A DNA stretch of 64,000 bases from Phnomibacter ginsenosidimutans (GCF_009740285.1 NZ_CP046566.1:372001-436000); one strand, 5' to 3'; counted from the first letter of the stretch, positions 9,001 to 18,878 are shown. The notes: generated by a model not told the origin, from the sequence alone. Numbers and translations: made by a program.

Positions 9001-10318
9001 AGCCGGTAAATTGGCATTGGAGCACATACCATTTAAGCCGGCAGAATTAGTACGCAGGGCTGTGCAAATGTTAATGCACAGGGTAGAAGAAAAAAACCTT
9101 TGGGTAGAAGTAAAAATGGAAGAGGGCATTGCACCGGTATTAATCGGCGATCCTTATCGCTTACAGCAAATACTGATTAATCTGGTGTCGAATGCAGTTA
9201 AGTTTACCGATCATGGTGGCATAACTATCACGTTGGCAGCTAAGCCTCAAACCTTACATGGTCAGTGTTTCATCGTTACTGTACAAGATACGGGTATTGG
9301 AATTGACGAGGCATTTGTGCAGGAAATGTTTGAGCCTTTTTCGCAGGCATACACCCACTCTACCAGAAAGTACGGTGGCACAGGATTGGGGCTGAGTATC
9401 ATTAAGCAATTGGTAGATTTAATGCATGGTGATATTGAGGTGCAAAGCACTACCGGGCATGGTACTACATTTACTATTAAGGTGATGTTGGAGCAGGGTA
9501 CCGAAAGTGATTTGCCAAAAGAAACCAGCCATTTACTGCCCAACGATTTATTGAAAAATATATCAGTACTACTGGTGGAAGATAATGCCATGAACAGGTT
9601 GGTAGCCCGAACGGTGCTGCAACAGTATGGGGCAAGTGTGGTTGAAGCTGTGCATGGCGAAGATGCCATTCATTTGCTGCAAAAGGAAACCGTAGATATT
9701 GTACTGATGGACATGCAAATGCCTGTGTTGGATGGTGTGTCTGCAACAGCAATTATCAGAAAAGATATCAGCAGCTCACTGCCAGTAATAGCTCTTACCG
9801 CCAATGCATTGAGCAGCGAACAAGATGCCTGTTTCAAAGCAGGTATGAACGATTTTGTGGCCAAGCCTTTTGAAGAAAATGTGCTGATCAGAAAAATTGC
9901 AGAATGGGTAGGCCGCCCATTTGATGAGCAGGCAGCAGAGCAGCCGGTAGTGGCCACATCTCCTGTAGAAAGTGATTTGCCCCTGTATAGTTTAGATATG
10001 CTCAATGATATTGCCCGGGGCAATCAGGCCTTTGTGCAAAAAATGGTAGACATGTTTGTGGAGCAAACGCCAGCCATTGCCGATCAGTTGCTGGCACATG
10101 CCAACCATGGAGAGTGGGAGCAAATGGGAGCCGTAGCGCATAAGCTGAAGCCTACACTAGATAACTTAGGTTTTACCAGCCTGCACGACGATATACGAAC
10201 AATTGAAAAAAGTGGAAAGCTGGCTGAGGTGAATGATGATGTGTTGCGTATGGTAAACAAAGTACATGCTACCATACACAAAGTAATTGGTATTCTTTCT
10301 GCCAACAGAAAGGACTAA
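6062..10318 (+). CDS. HNOBA-PAS hybrid histidine kinase with receiver and HPt domains
   Basis: This 1418-residue protein has no transmembrane segment, so the kinase is soluble. Residues ~1-140 match HNOBA, the H-NOX-associated domain of soluble guanylate cyclase: FDRLFPF at the start, FKRPSVQ, LLRGQIEHL and VEELREAGLTINNFAVHDP. A coiled coil follows (~140-165), as in guanylate cyclase. Then come about six PAS domains (~175-265, 275-390, 395-512, 520-640, 648-770, 780-895). HisKA has phospho-acceptor H927 in SHEMRTPMNA. The ATPase domain (~1025-1145) has N-box NLVSNAVKF, DTGIGID and GGTGLGLS. The receiver (~1168-1285) has D1174 and acceptor D1217, and a C-terminal HPt has H1360 in AHKLKPTLDNLG. 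The HPt implies transfer to a separate regulator, plausibly the sigma-54 protein upstream. The partner sensor is the adjacent H-NOX. Confidence 0.93.
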   Translation: MQFAFQHQQFDRLFPFYITIGSDCRIVSFGSSYQSLLSMKAGESITNYLAFKRPSVQIIHAAALASMPGQLILMQGVQKPSVLLRGQIEHLAEKDQWLFIGTPWFASVEELREAGLTINNFAVHDPLIDLLHVLKAHELTEKDLKQMLHKVQLQQQAIEDAGKQMNELSLFTMHNPEPRFRVSSKGLVLLKNPAAQRLHQYLHNDELMNEAVFWQQVAALRPTNDMRWTVETVTEGKIFVFDCHFFPEFDYFHVYGTDVTEQRNMAADLQRREQLFKRLAENVPGVVYLWRMNFDGSNNVEFISPRLKEEFGINPADANRLVDFIHPDDLPVWQETVRGAFHEEAPWNADCRFVMPNGELIYWTANARVAYTDAQGKVFAGVMRNTTEEKTVLENLKRLSVVASANENGVVFANKFGQITWANDGFLKMTGFEMSQVVGKSPIDLCAGPQTDKQALREMVFAFEQGQSFDVEVLQYRNDGTHFMSRTRGQSVLNSEGGVLEYFAIVEDITKAKEDEARIRYAEQLWKFALEGAGDGVWQYDLETHQSFYSEEYKRMLGYDPAIFDKENQFWLNRIHPDDLATVVKENEEYDAGKRSSHNREIRMRHKDGHYLWILDRGMAVSYTANGLPKLVTGTHTNISHIKNTELELWQRVQQFQSLSEGIPAVLYEYEYAQDGTEKLRYVSPAMQRIFGISPEAFREDYRRFVFHEDLPAIDAANEAALSSLKPYYNESRLQLPNGKLVWRSVAATYSYDTAAGAHVFTGFMMDITDRKKAEDALRLNEEKYRGIIANMNLGLLEVDIDDRIQVCNQSFLRMSGYAQHEITGKRAVDLFVDTDEKYTIELQNRRRSAGHSDVYEMKVHNKQGEEKWWLISGAPRYDDSGKMVGSIGIHLDITQQKLLEQELRMATLAAEESSRAKERFLANMSHEMRTPMNAIIGLGRQLKKTQLDQQQRLFLDSINTASDNLLVIINDVLDLSKIQAGKLALEHIPFKPAELVRRAVQMLMHRVEEKNLWVEVKMEEGIAPVLIGDPYRLQQILINLVSNAVKFTDHGGITITLAAKPQTLHGQCFIVTVQDTGIGIDEAFVQEMFEPFSQAYTHSTRKYGGTGLGLSIIKQLVDLMHGDIEVQSTTGHGTTFTIKVMLEQGTESDLPKETSHLLPNDLLKNISVLLVEDNAMNRLVARTVLQQYGASVVEAVHGEDAIHLLQKETVDIVLMDMQMPVLDGVSATAIIRKDISSSLPVIALTANALSSEQDACFKAGMNDFVAKPFEENVLIRKIAEWVGRPFDEQAAEQPVVATSPVESDLPLYSLDMLNDIARGNQAFVQKMVDMFVEQTPAIADQLLAHANHGEWEQMGAVAHKLKPTLDNLGFTSLHDDIRTIEKSGKLAEVNDDVLRMVNKVHATIHKVIGILSANRKD

Positions 10319-10330
10319 TGCACTTTGTAT

Positions 10331-11377
10331 TTATGCTTCTTCATCAAAGTACACTTTGTAGTAGTGCTTGCCTGTTGTTTCATCGTAGCCACGTTCTATC
10401 AGGTCGCGGCGGCCATGTATGTAAATGTGAAAGTTCTTGTCGAGCTTCAGCACACTCTTGAATACTTTACTTTGTTTTTTTACAGCCGCCAGGTGTATGT
10501 CAAACTCATCTTCAAATTGTACATGGCGGGCTTTTTCGTAGTTGTCTTTAAACTCCTGAAACTGATCCACCATTTCCGGCACTGCTATCACTTCTTGCGT
10601 AAACTGCTGCATGTCGAAGTGCTCGTTTTCTTTAAAGTAATCGAGGCTGCGGTGCATGATGTCTATCTGTTGACCTTTGGTAATGTCGAACTGTGCGGGC
10701 AGCGCTTCAGTTACAAACTGCTTACACATGCTTAGCACTTCGTTGGTATGGTGGTAGTTGTCGGCCACTGGTGTCAGCTGCAAAAAATCGGTGAGCCAAT
10801 ATTGAGCATCTTGTTGCTTGTTGGTGTTATCAATAATGCAAACACGATAGCCGTCTGCTTCTGCCGTTTTAAAAATCAAACACGCTTTATCGGGCTTTTG
10901 CATGTTCAATCCTTCTTCAGCCACAATCTCCAGGTTTTTGCCATGTTGCAGCAGCTTCAAAAAAGTGTTCCTGCTTTCACTTTTTACCAGTATCAGTGCA
11001 TCCACTTCTTCTTGCTCAAATGGAAGGCGTTGCAGATGTACCACATATAATTCACCTTCTTTTATACGGGCATGCGTACTCACCTGATACAGCAGCTGGG
11101 CTATGTGGCGGCTTTCTGCTACAAAAGTATTTTGATCATTGAAAATATGCTTACAGTAGGTGTACACTTCATTGAGGCCAAGGCTGCTGTGGTGCGTAAA
11201 CTTGTATTGCTCATGCTCATTAAAGTGTTGCAAAAAATATTTCACCAATAGCTGGCGTACCAGCTCATCGTTGAGGGTGAGTTTGTTTTCGCTGAGGGTG
11301 AGTTTTTCGCCCCGGGCCATGTTGCCCACTTTGTGCACAATGGCCTGGTGTATATGTATTTGATCAGTTGGCTGCAT
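10331..11377 (-). CDS. Nucleoid-associated protein, NdpA/YejK family
   Basis: The 348-residue product resembles the NdpA (37-kDa nucleoid-associated) family throughout: an N-terminal part beginning IHIHQAIVHKVGNM, a central region with KACLIFKTAEADG, and a C-terminal DNA-associated part. Members bind the nucleoid; their molecular role is poorly defined. The ATG at 11377 is preferred over upstream codons because homology begins just after it. The gene converges on the hybrid kinase, leaving only 12 nt between the two stop codons, and has a strong hairpin (11415-11453) behind its start that terminates the next minus-strand gene. It is probably monocistronic. Confidence 0.82.
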   Translation of the reverse strand: MQPTDQIHIHQAIVHKVGNMARGEKLTLSENKLTLNDELVRQLLVKYFLQHFNEHEQYKFTHHSSLGLNEVYTYCKHIFNDQNTFVAESRHIAQLLYQVSTHARIKEGELYVVHLQRLPFEQEEVDALILVKSESRNTFLKLLQHGKNLEIVAEEGLNMQKPDKACLIFKTAEADGYRVCIIDNTNKQQDAQYWLTDFLQLTPVADNYHHTNEVLSMCKQFVTEALPAQFDITKGQQIDIMHRSLDYFKENEHFDMQQFTQEVIAVPEMVDQFQEFKDNYEKARHVQFEDEFDIHLAAVKKQSKVFKSVLKLDKNFHIYIHGRRDLIERGYDETTGKHYYKVYFDEEA

Positions 11378-11414
11378 AATGCGGCGAAGATAATGGGCAT
11401 GCAATATGTAACAA

Positions 11415-11453
11415 CAACAAGGCCCCGTTCTGGCTAAGAACAGGGCCTTGTTG
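11415..11453 (-). terminator. Rho-independent terminator downstream of the FG-GAP/T9SS gene
   Basis: Arms of 16 nt (11415-11430 and 11438-11453) pair with one mismatch around a 7-nt loop. It lies 17 nt after the stop of the large minus-strand surface-protein gene and before the NdpA start. Confidence 0.75.
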
Positions 11454-11469
11454 CTCTGATTGTTACTTA

Positions 11470-14400
11470 TTACATCGTTTTGCGGACAAATATTTTGTGG
11501 GTGTACATTTTGCCATCGCTATCTGTAATCTTCAGCATATAAAATCCGTTCAGTGTTTCCGGAATATTGATGCGCTGTTCATCGTTCGGGCCAAACATTT
11601 TAGAGAAAATAATTCTGCCGTTCATGTCTACAAATTCAACCCTGCGAATTGATTTTCGGGTGTACTTTCCTTTCTTATGTTTCAGGTTGATGTACACTAC
11701 ATCCATGGCAGGATTAGGCCAGGTTTCTACAGTTATTTCTTCTTGTTCCTGTGCAGCACTTTGAATAGTGTTCAGTACTTCGTTCGTAGTTATAGCTTCA
11801 TAATGATCGAACTGTATGCTAGCCTTATTGCGCAGCTTGGTACCTGCGGCTATGCCTGTTACAGGTTTTACAGTGAACATAATATAGCCCTGGCTGCCTT
11901 CTTTACTCGAGGCGCTATCCGGCAGGAAAATATTTTCAAAACTGAAAGTCACTTTTTGATTGTTTACCTGCATGCTGCTCATCTCGTGGCTACTGCTCAC
12001 AATATTCAACGTGCTCATATCTATGCCAGCCGGCAGCTCATCAGTTATTACCACATCACTTGCCGGATGATTACCCACATTTTCAAAACGGATGGTGTAT
12101 GTAAGCTCCTGAGTAGGATGTATGAGTCCTTCTTTTCCGTAGCCTCTTGGTGCTACTTGTATATCGTTCGGGTCAATGGCACCTACTACTTTGTATGTTT
12201 GGCGTAAAGTATCTGCACCGATACTGCAGTTGCTTTGGTTGCCATCCAGCCAGGCCATCATAGGTATTTCATTACCTATTTGTACCGTACTACTATTACT
12301 GTGCATGAATTGTATAGTGTTGGAACGAAACGGTTGCAGCTGTGTTACTTCCCACTGATACGTTTTCATGGCTACACCATTTTCAGTGCTTGCTATCACG
12401 TTGAAAGGAGTAGTGTTGAATGTGCCGGGTATAATGGTAGCGGGCACCTTCCAGTTAATGATTAGTCGGGTTGCAGTACTGCGTCCTTTGTTGGTTGCTA
12501 CCAGTGTCATTTGATTATTGGTCATGCCCTTGCGAATGGCAGTGCTGCCCATGAGCAAGCTGGCATTGCTGCCACTACAAGTGGGTTGCGCCGGCAGCCA
12601 AATTGTATCTGTGGTATTTGTTGCAATGTTTATTTCTAATGGGCCACAGTTGCCAGCGGTTACTTGTTTTTCATTCAATAACTGCATGCTGTAATTGCCA
12701 GCGGGCAGGTTCATTTTTATCCAGCCTTCATCATTGGATATAAACTTTTCACCAGCGTTTGGTGTGTTGCCAGCCATTGCGGTTCTACGCAACACTGTTG
12801 CTGCAGCACGGGGCATCAATTCTTCATTTGCATCTTTTTGGCAGTTGCCATTGGCATCAAAAAATACGGCTGCTTTTATGGCTATTGTTGTGCCTTCTGT
12901 AATGCTGAGCAGTTGATTAATGCCCACGTTTGTAATTTCTTCTCGATGGCCGCCTGGCCATACAATGGTAATGCTGCGAATAGCACTTGCATTGCCTAAG
13001 CCAATATGTTGGGTGAGGCTGCTCTGCCCGCCGAAACCACTCTGTGCATTTACTTCACGCATTTGCATGCCATTTTCAGTGTCTACATAAATACGTGCAC
13101 CTATGGCATTTCTGTTGGCATTTACTCCGGTGAGTTTGATGCTAATCCAATTGTTACTATTGCCATTGTTATAAAAAAGAACATTGGGTTGATTGCTGTG
13201 TGTTGCCACAAACATATCGAGGTCACCATCATGATCGTAGTCTGCCCACACGTGGCCAAATGAGTTGCCAAAATCGTAGCTTACTAGTTCGTCATTTTTT
13301 CTTGTAAAGCCACCCTTGCCATCATTGATGTATAAAAATTTGTATGACTTATCGTTGCTGATGTACAAATCCAAATCACCATCGTTATCTATATCGGCCC
13401 AGCTGCAACCATGCGATGCGCCTTTGTCTGTAGCTACAGGGCTATTGGTAATTTTGGTAAACACACCTGCACCTTCGTTTCTGTACAAAAAGTTGCCTGT
13501 TTTGTTAGAGTTGGTCACTATCAAATCGAGGTCGCCATCATTGTCGTAGTCGCCCCACGCACTACCTACGCTTTGTCCGCCTTCAGCCGTTATTGCGTTT
13601 TGTTCTTTGGTAAATGTGCCGTTGCCTTCATTGTGAAACAGGGAGTTTTTATTGCCTGCACCATTGGGTACAAACAGGTCTTGAAAACCATCATTATCAT
13701 AATCGGCCCAGGTTGGTCCCACACTTTGGTTGGCTTCTGTAGGTATAACGTCTGCTATTTCTTTTTTGAAGGTATTGCTACCAAAGTTGCGGTGCAGTTC
13801 GTTGTATTTGGTGGGAAAGAAGTTGCACAGAAATAAATCGTTGTTGCCATCATTATCATAGTCGGCAAAGGCAGCACCATGATAGTAAGAAATAGTTTCT
13901 GCAAAGCTCACGGCTTTATTTCGAATGAATACGCCATCTACGTTTGTATAAAAATAATTGCTGTGGCGGGTATTGTTTACAGCCAGCACATCAATATCGC
14001 CATCGTTGTCGATATCTATCAGGCTATTACTTACAGTTACACCTGTGTCTGTTACTAATTGACTGTTTGTCATTTTTGTAAATCCACCCTGCTTGTTGTT
14101 GAGGTAAGCAATGTTGGGCTTATTCAATCTGCGATCGGTTACAAATAAATCATCCCATCCATCGTTGTTCAAATCGCCCCAACTGGCTGTCCAGGAGTCG
14201 GTACTGTCTTTGTTGATCAGATTGTCGGCATACTTGCTAAAAATGAGTTTGGTTGTGTTGGATGGATTCACATTTACCACAGCCGTAGTAGAAGACTGTT
14301 GTATCTGGCCGTTTACATTGCCCGTTACAATTGTTTCCACTGTACTATTGGTTGGGCCACTCAATACCTGTCCTGTATTGGCTCCTACTTCTGCGGTTAC

Positions 14401-16138
14401 TTTTGTGGTCACTGTGTATTGTTCATCTGCTTTGAGTGTACCCACTTCATTAAAGCTTACCACAGTTTTGTAGCTTCTTCAGTTATAGTGCCTTTGTGTA
14501 TGGTACTATCCGGATTGGTTATGGTAGACTCCACTACTTTCAAACCATCTTGTACAATTACTTCAATAGTTGGTTTATCTACTCCACTGCCAGTATTAAT
14601 GGTGCTAGTTACTGTTACTGTATCTGCTGGTATAGCAGTGCTTTGCGATACTTCGCTGTTTTGAGTGAAAGCCTGTGTTAATGAACTACCTGTATACAAC
14701 ATCCAGTTGTCATTAAAATTGGTGTTCATTACCGCCACTGGTTTATCCGTTTCCACCAATAGGTACGGTCTTTCCGGGCCCACGTTGGTTGCTGTACCAT
14801 TGTAAATATTTTTCCATTCCGTTTCTGTCAGGTAAAAGTCGTAATACCTTTCTGCACCAATGGTAAAGCTGCGCTTCAATTCAGCTCCGTTACTATAAGC
14901 ATCTTTTACTGTTACTGTGGCACCTTCTTTGGCAAAGATGTACAAGTGTGTAAGTCGTTGTCCAAAGGCTTTTCCGGTAAAAGGATTAATCACATTGGCT
15001 TCATTTCCCGGAGGGGCCATATAGGTGAGGAAACGAGTGCCTGATGTGGTTCCATTTTCGGCACTTACCATGGTGCCCATATCGCTGGTACCGGGTGAAC
15101 CTGTTTCAAACCAATTGCCTTCAAACACACTTACCCGTTTGCCGGGTGTACATGTTATTCTAAATACAGTGTTGAAAGTAGCATTGCTAAAATTGCGGCC
15201 AACCCAATCTGCGGCCTGCATTTTATTCAAGCTGTAGTTGCGCAATTCTATCCATTGGCCATTGCTGTATCGTTCCAGTTTAATGTCGTTTTTATCATCC
15301 CAACTCGCAATGCGTATTTCCTGCTCACCTGCTGCCTGATATGGTACTGTGAAGTACAACAGATCGCCACTGCTTGCTGCCGTTAGAAGAAGGTACATAT
15401 CCGCCGCCATCTCTTTCGTTGCCAAACAGTGCACCGTACTGTACAGTTACTGGTTTATCACTTAGTAAAAGGTAAGTTTCACCGGCATCCATTACATCGC
15501 GGCCATCGGTATTTTTGTAAATAAGGTCTTCGCCAATATTTATTTTTCGGGTAAAAATGGTCGTGGGTTCTTCCATTTTTACATCGGTATATCCGGTATT
15601 TGTTTTGGGTTGAAATGAAATCTTTTGAAATGTAACGGTGGTATTGTTCTCATAGGCCATTACGTTTACATCCCGTTTGCTTGCTGCTAAATACCGGTGA
15701 GTAAATAATGAATTTTTGGCCGATAGATTTTTTGTCGGTGCTTGGTACCCAATCGTGTTGCCAGTCGCTGTTGGTACTTTGCGATGCAAACAACAGTTTA
15801 TCTGATTTTACAATGTAGTAATCACCATCCCATTTTAATACACCACCCGAAGCATAACGGGCATCATCGTTTATGCCATTGTCGCGGATGTACAGCACAT
15901 AGCTTTGGCCTGCCATGAGCATGCCTTTTTTGCTGTCATCGGTATCGCCATCTGCACCGTCGTCTATGATGTCAAACGAAGTACTATCGTAAATGGCCGT
16001 AATAATCAACGCAGCATCTCTGCGAACGGCATCATTGTTTGGTGGTACAAAAATTTGAAAATAAGTGGAGGGTTCACCTGTGGCCAATGCCCATTGGGCT
16101 AATACAACACTGCAAACGAGTAATACAATTCGACGCAT
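11470..16138 (-). CDS. Large secreted IgGFc-binding / FG-GAP / UnbV / T9SS protein (three frame breaks)
   Basis: Four collinear minus-strand frames form one ~1555-residue secreted protein. From the N-terminus: a signal peptide (MRRIVLLVCSVVLAQWALA); an IgGFc-binding-like region; at least seven FG-GAP/VCBS repeats with calcium-type DxDxDG loops (e.g. DYDNDGDLDLIV); an ASPIC/UnbV domain (NAIGARIYV, ITIVWPGG); a CARDB/DUF11-like part; and a T9SS type A sorting domain at the end (WPNPAMDVVYI). Breaks: TT 15681-15682 (remove one base to restore SSSKRDV), TT 15374-15375 (remove one to restore NGSSSGDL) and the run of four A on the minus strand near 14466 (add one to restore TKTVVSF). All fit single-base sequencing errors. 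The mature protein is expected at the cell surface or released, perhaps in adhesion; no enzymatic motif is visible. The start at 16138 is set by the signal peptide. Confidence 0.8.
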
Positions 16139-16393
16139 AAGCGAAAAGAGTTTGCTCAAGCAATGCCGCAATTGTGCCAAATCCTTACATCATTGATTTT
16201 CAGCGTATTAAAAATAATAAGCAGGTCTTAGTTTTCCAGAATACGGAAAATCATGCCAATGGATGTACAAAATGTAGGGTGAATCACCTGCCGAATCTTA
16301 TTCAGTTGGCATAGCTGTGGCACTTCATTTTGAAATTCTTTGAAAAATGACGGATTTAATTTGGCCTTACATTGCTGCATAAAACAATTGGCT

Positions 16394-17746
16394 ATGTCAT
16401 CTTCCCGTCGTCATTTTTTGCAATCTTCCGCTGTGCTGTCAGCAGGCATTTTGCTGCATCCTCAATCATTGTTTGCAGCTCCTGCTATAGATAAGGTGCG
16501 ACTCGGTTTTATTGGTGTGGGCCTCCGCGGTCAAAACCATTTAGACCTGTCCCTGCGCCGCTCCGATGTGCATGTTGTTTCTATTTGTGATATTGATGAA
16601 GGTATGCTGGCCACCAGCCTGAAAATGGTGAAAGACAGTGGCAAGCCCGAGCCCAAAATTTATAAAGGCGATGTGCATGCCTACCGCAAATTGCTGGAGG
16701 CAAAAGATATTGATGCCATCATCATTTCTACTCCTTGGGAGTGGCACAAGCCCATGATTATTGATGCTTTGGAAAGAGGCATCAAATACGTGGGTACCGA
16801 AGTAATGCTGGGCATTACACTGCAAGACCACTGGGATGTGGTGAAGGCCTGCGAAAAACACAAAGCACAGGTAATGCAACTGGAGAACGTGTGCTACCGC
16901 CGCGATGTAATGGCCGTGATGAATATGGTGCGTCAGGGTGTGTTTGGCGAAATCATTCACCTGCAGGGCGGCTACCAGCACGACCTGCGTGGTGTGAAAT
17001 TCAACGATGGCAAAACGCCTTATGATAGCGGTGCCGAGTTTGGCCAAAAAGGCTACAGCGAAGCCAAATGGCGAACACAACACAGCGTAGACCGCAATGG
17101 CGATTTGTATCCTACACACGGCATTGGACCTGTAGCAATGATGATTGATATCAACCGGGGCAACCGCTTCACAAAGCTAAGCTCGTTTGCCAGCAAGGCC
17201 CGTGGCCTGCACGACTATGTGGTGAAGAAAGGCGGCGCCGATCATCCGAATGCCAAAGTGCAGTTTAAACTGGGTGATGTAGTGACAACACAAATTGGGT
17301 GCGCCAATGGCGAAACCATTTTGCTGCAACACGATACCAATCTGCCACGTCCGTATTCACTCGGCTTCAGGGTGCAGGGCACCAAGGGCTTGTGGATGGA
17401 TATTAACAAGAGCATACACATCGAAGGCATCAGCAAGCCACACCAGTGGGAAGCCGCCAAAGAATGGTTAGATAAATATGATCATCCGCTTTGGAAAAAG
17501 TACGGTAATGATGCACAAGGAGCAGGCCACGGCGGTATGGATTTCTTTGTGGTGCATGCCTTTATTGAAAGTGTAAAACGACAGACCGTTACGCCGCAGG
17601 ATGTATACGATGCTGCTGCATGGAGTGCCATTACGCCGCTGTCAGAAATATCTGTGGCCGAAGGCAAAACAGTTGACTTTCCAGACTTTACCAATGGCAA
17701 ATGGAAAAACAGAAAGAACACGTTTGCGATTGACGATAGTTATTAA
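16394..17746 (+). CDS. Gfo/Idh/MocA family oxidoreductase with Tat signal
   Basis: The ATG at 16394 gives MSSSRRHFLQSSAVLSAGIL, a twin-arginine signal (SRRHFL), so the protein is exported folded to the periplasm. The NAD(P)-binding domain follows with GFIGVGLRGQNH and VSICDIDEG, then ISTPWEWHKPM and the conserved EVMLGITLQD region typical of this family, and a C-terminal alpha/beta domain. Length 450 residues. Members oxidise or reduce sugars or polyols, and some Tat-exported relatives act on glycans. The gene is followed after 115 nt by a sugar-kinase-like gene, but the REP-like hairpins between them argue against simple read-through. The substrate is unknown. Confidence 0.87.
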   Translation: MSSSRRHFLQSSAVLSAGILLHPQSLFAAPAIDKVRLGFIGVGLRGQNHLDLSLRRSDVHVVSICDIDEGMLATSLKMVKDSGKPEPKIYKGDVHAYRKLLEAKDIDAIIISTPWEWHKPMIIDALERGIKYVGTEVMLGITLQDHWDVVKACEKHKAQVMQLENVCYRRDVMAVMNMVRQGVFGEIIHLQGGYQHDLRGVKFNDGKTPYDSGAEFGQKGYSEAKWRTQHSVDRNGDLYPTHGIGPVAMMIDINRGNRFTKLSSFASKARGLHDYVVKKGGADHPNAKVQFKLGDVVTTQIGCANGETILLQHDTNLPRPYSLGFRVQGTKGLWMDINKSIHIEGISKPHQWEAAKEWLDKYDHPLWKKYGNDAQGAGHGGMDFFVVHAFIESVKRQTVTPQDVYDAAAWSAITPLSEISVAEGKTVDFPDFTNGKWKNRKNTFAIDDSY

Positions 17747-17788
17747 TAAAGCACCGAATCAGATTATTTATAAGAGATGATTCTATAG

Positions 17789-17847
17789 CCCACGGTTTCA
17801 ACCGTGGGTTTTAAATAAGCAAAAAAATGATATCCGTTTCAACGGAT
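17789..17847. repeat. Pair of REP-like palindromes
   Basis: Two small palindromes with the same centre follow each other. The first is CCCACGGTT-TC-AACCGTGGG (17789-17808) and is followed by four T. The second is ATCCGTT-TC-AACGGAT (17832-17847). The shared core CGTTTCAACG / CGGTTTCAACCG suggests a dispersed REP-type element rather than two unrelated terminators. The first may also end transcription of the oxidoreductase gene. Confidence 0.6.
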
Positions 17848-17861
17848 TAAACAAGCTTTCG

Positions 17862-18866
17862 ATGCAAGAAGTAAAAACAATTTGTACGGCATTCGGCATA
17901 AGCCCAACAGCAATAACGCCAATTACACAGGGGCTGATTAATCAAACCTACAAAGTGACGGATGCCGGTGGCGATGCGTTTATAGTGCAGCAAATCAATA
18001 CCCGCATTTTTCAACAGCCGCAGCAGGTGCAGCAAAACTTTGTACAGCTGCGGGCTGTATTGAAACACTATTACCGCATGCCCGAATTGATACCAACTGC
18101 ACAAAATGAATTGATGCATACGCATGGCAATGAAGTGTGGCGTTGTTTTACATACATGCAAGATAGTTACACGCCAACTGGAGCCATCTCCGAAGAGCTG
18201 GCTTACACTACGGCAAATTGTTTTGGCGAATACACTCGTGTTCTCAGTGCAGCTTCTCCCAAACTGCATACTATTTTACCACGGTTTCATGATGTATCGT
18301 TAAGAGCTGAACAATTGCTACAGGCAAAAGCCGGTGCTACACCAGAGCGGTTGAAGCTGGCGGCCAGATGCCTGAACGAATTAGATAATTACGATGAACT
18401 GCTGAAGCGATACAAATATTGGGCGGCGCATCCGCAGTATTTTCCGCAGCGCATTTTGCATCACGATGCCAAACCCAGCAATATCTTATTCAATAACAAA
18501 ACGCAAAGTGTATTGTGTCCCATTGATTTGGATACAACGCAAACAGGTTTATGCTTCAGCGATTTGGGCGACATGATACGCAGCATGGTGCCCAGTCATG
18601 AAGAAAATGAGGTTCGCTTTGCAGACATCGAAGTGCGGCAATCATTTTTGCAAGCCCTTACCGAAGGCTATATGGACGCCACTCATACCCTGTGGACTGC
18701 TCAAGAAAAAGAAGCCTTGGCTTACAGCGGCAAAATGCTGTTGTACATGCAGGCCATGCGTTTTCTCGCCGACTTTCTCAACAACGATATTTATTATCAG
18801 ACGAAATACGAGCTGCACAATCTGGACCGTACCATTAATCAGTTGACTGTATTGCGTCAGCTATAA
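17862..18866 (+). CDS. Aminoglycoside-phosphotransferase-fold sugar kinase
   Basis: A 334-residue protein of the APH/choline-kinase fold. It has the N-lobe (QGLINQTYKV, then VQQIN with the presumed ATP lysine replaced by Gln), the catalytic loop HHDAKPSNILF (usual HGDxxxxN; here H-x-D-x4-N) and the metal-binding PIDLDTTQTG. The length and these motifs recall N-acetylhexosamine 1-kinase-like proteins of gut and soil bacteria rather than resistance enzymes, but the substrate cannot be fixed. Cytosolic. The start at 17862 is the first ATG and lies just after the REP-like palindromes. It converges on the metalloprotease gene with a shared terminator. Confidence 0.78.
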   Translation: MQEVKTICTAFGISPTAITPITQGLINQTYKVTDAGGDAFIVQQINTRIFQQPQQVQQNFVQLRAVLKHYYRMPELIPTAQNELMHTHGNEVWRCFTYMQDSYTPTGAISEELAYTTANCFGEYTRVLSAASPKLHTILPRFHDVSLRAEQLLQAKAGATPERLKLAARCLNELDNYDELLKRYKYWAAHPQYFPQRILHHDAKPSNILFNNKTQSVLCPIDLDTTQTGLCFSDLGDMIRSMVPSHEENEVRFADIEVRQSFLQALTEGYMDATHTLWTAQEKEALAYSGKMLLYMQAMRFLADFLNNDIYYQTKYELHNLDRTINQLTVLRQL

Positions 18867-18878
18867 TTGGGGTAAAAG

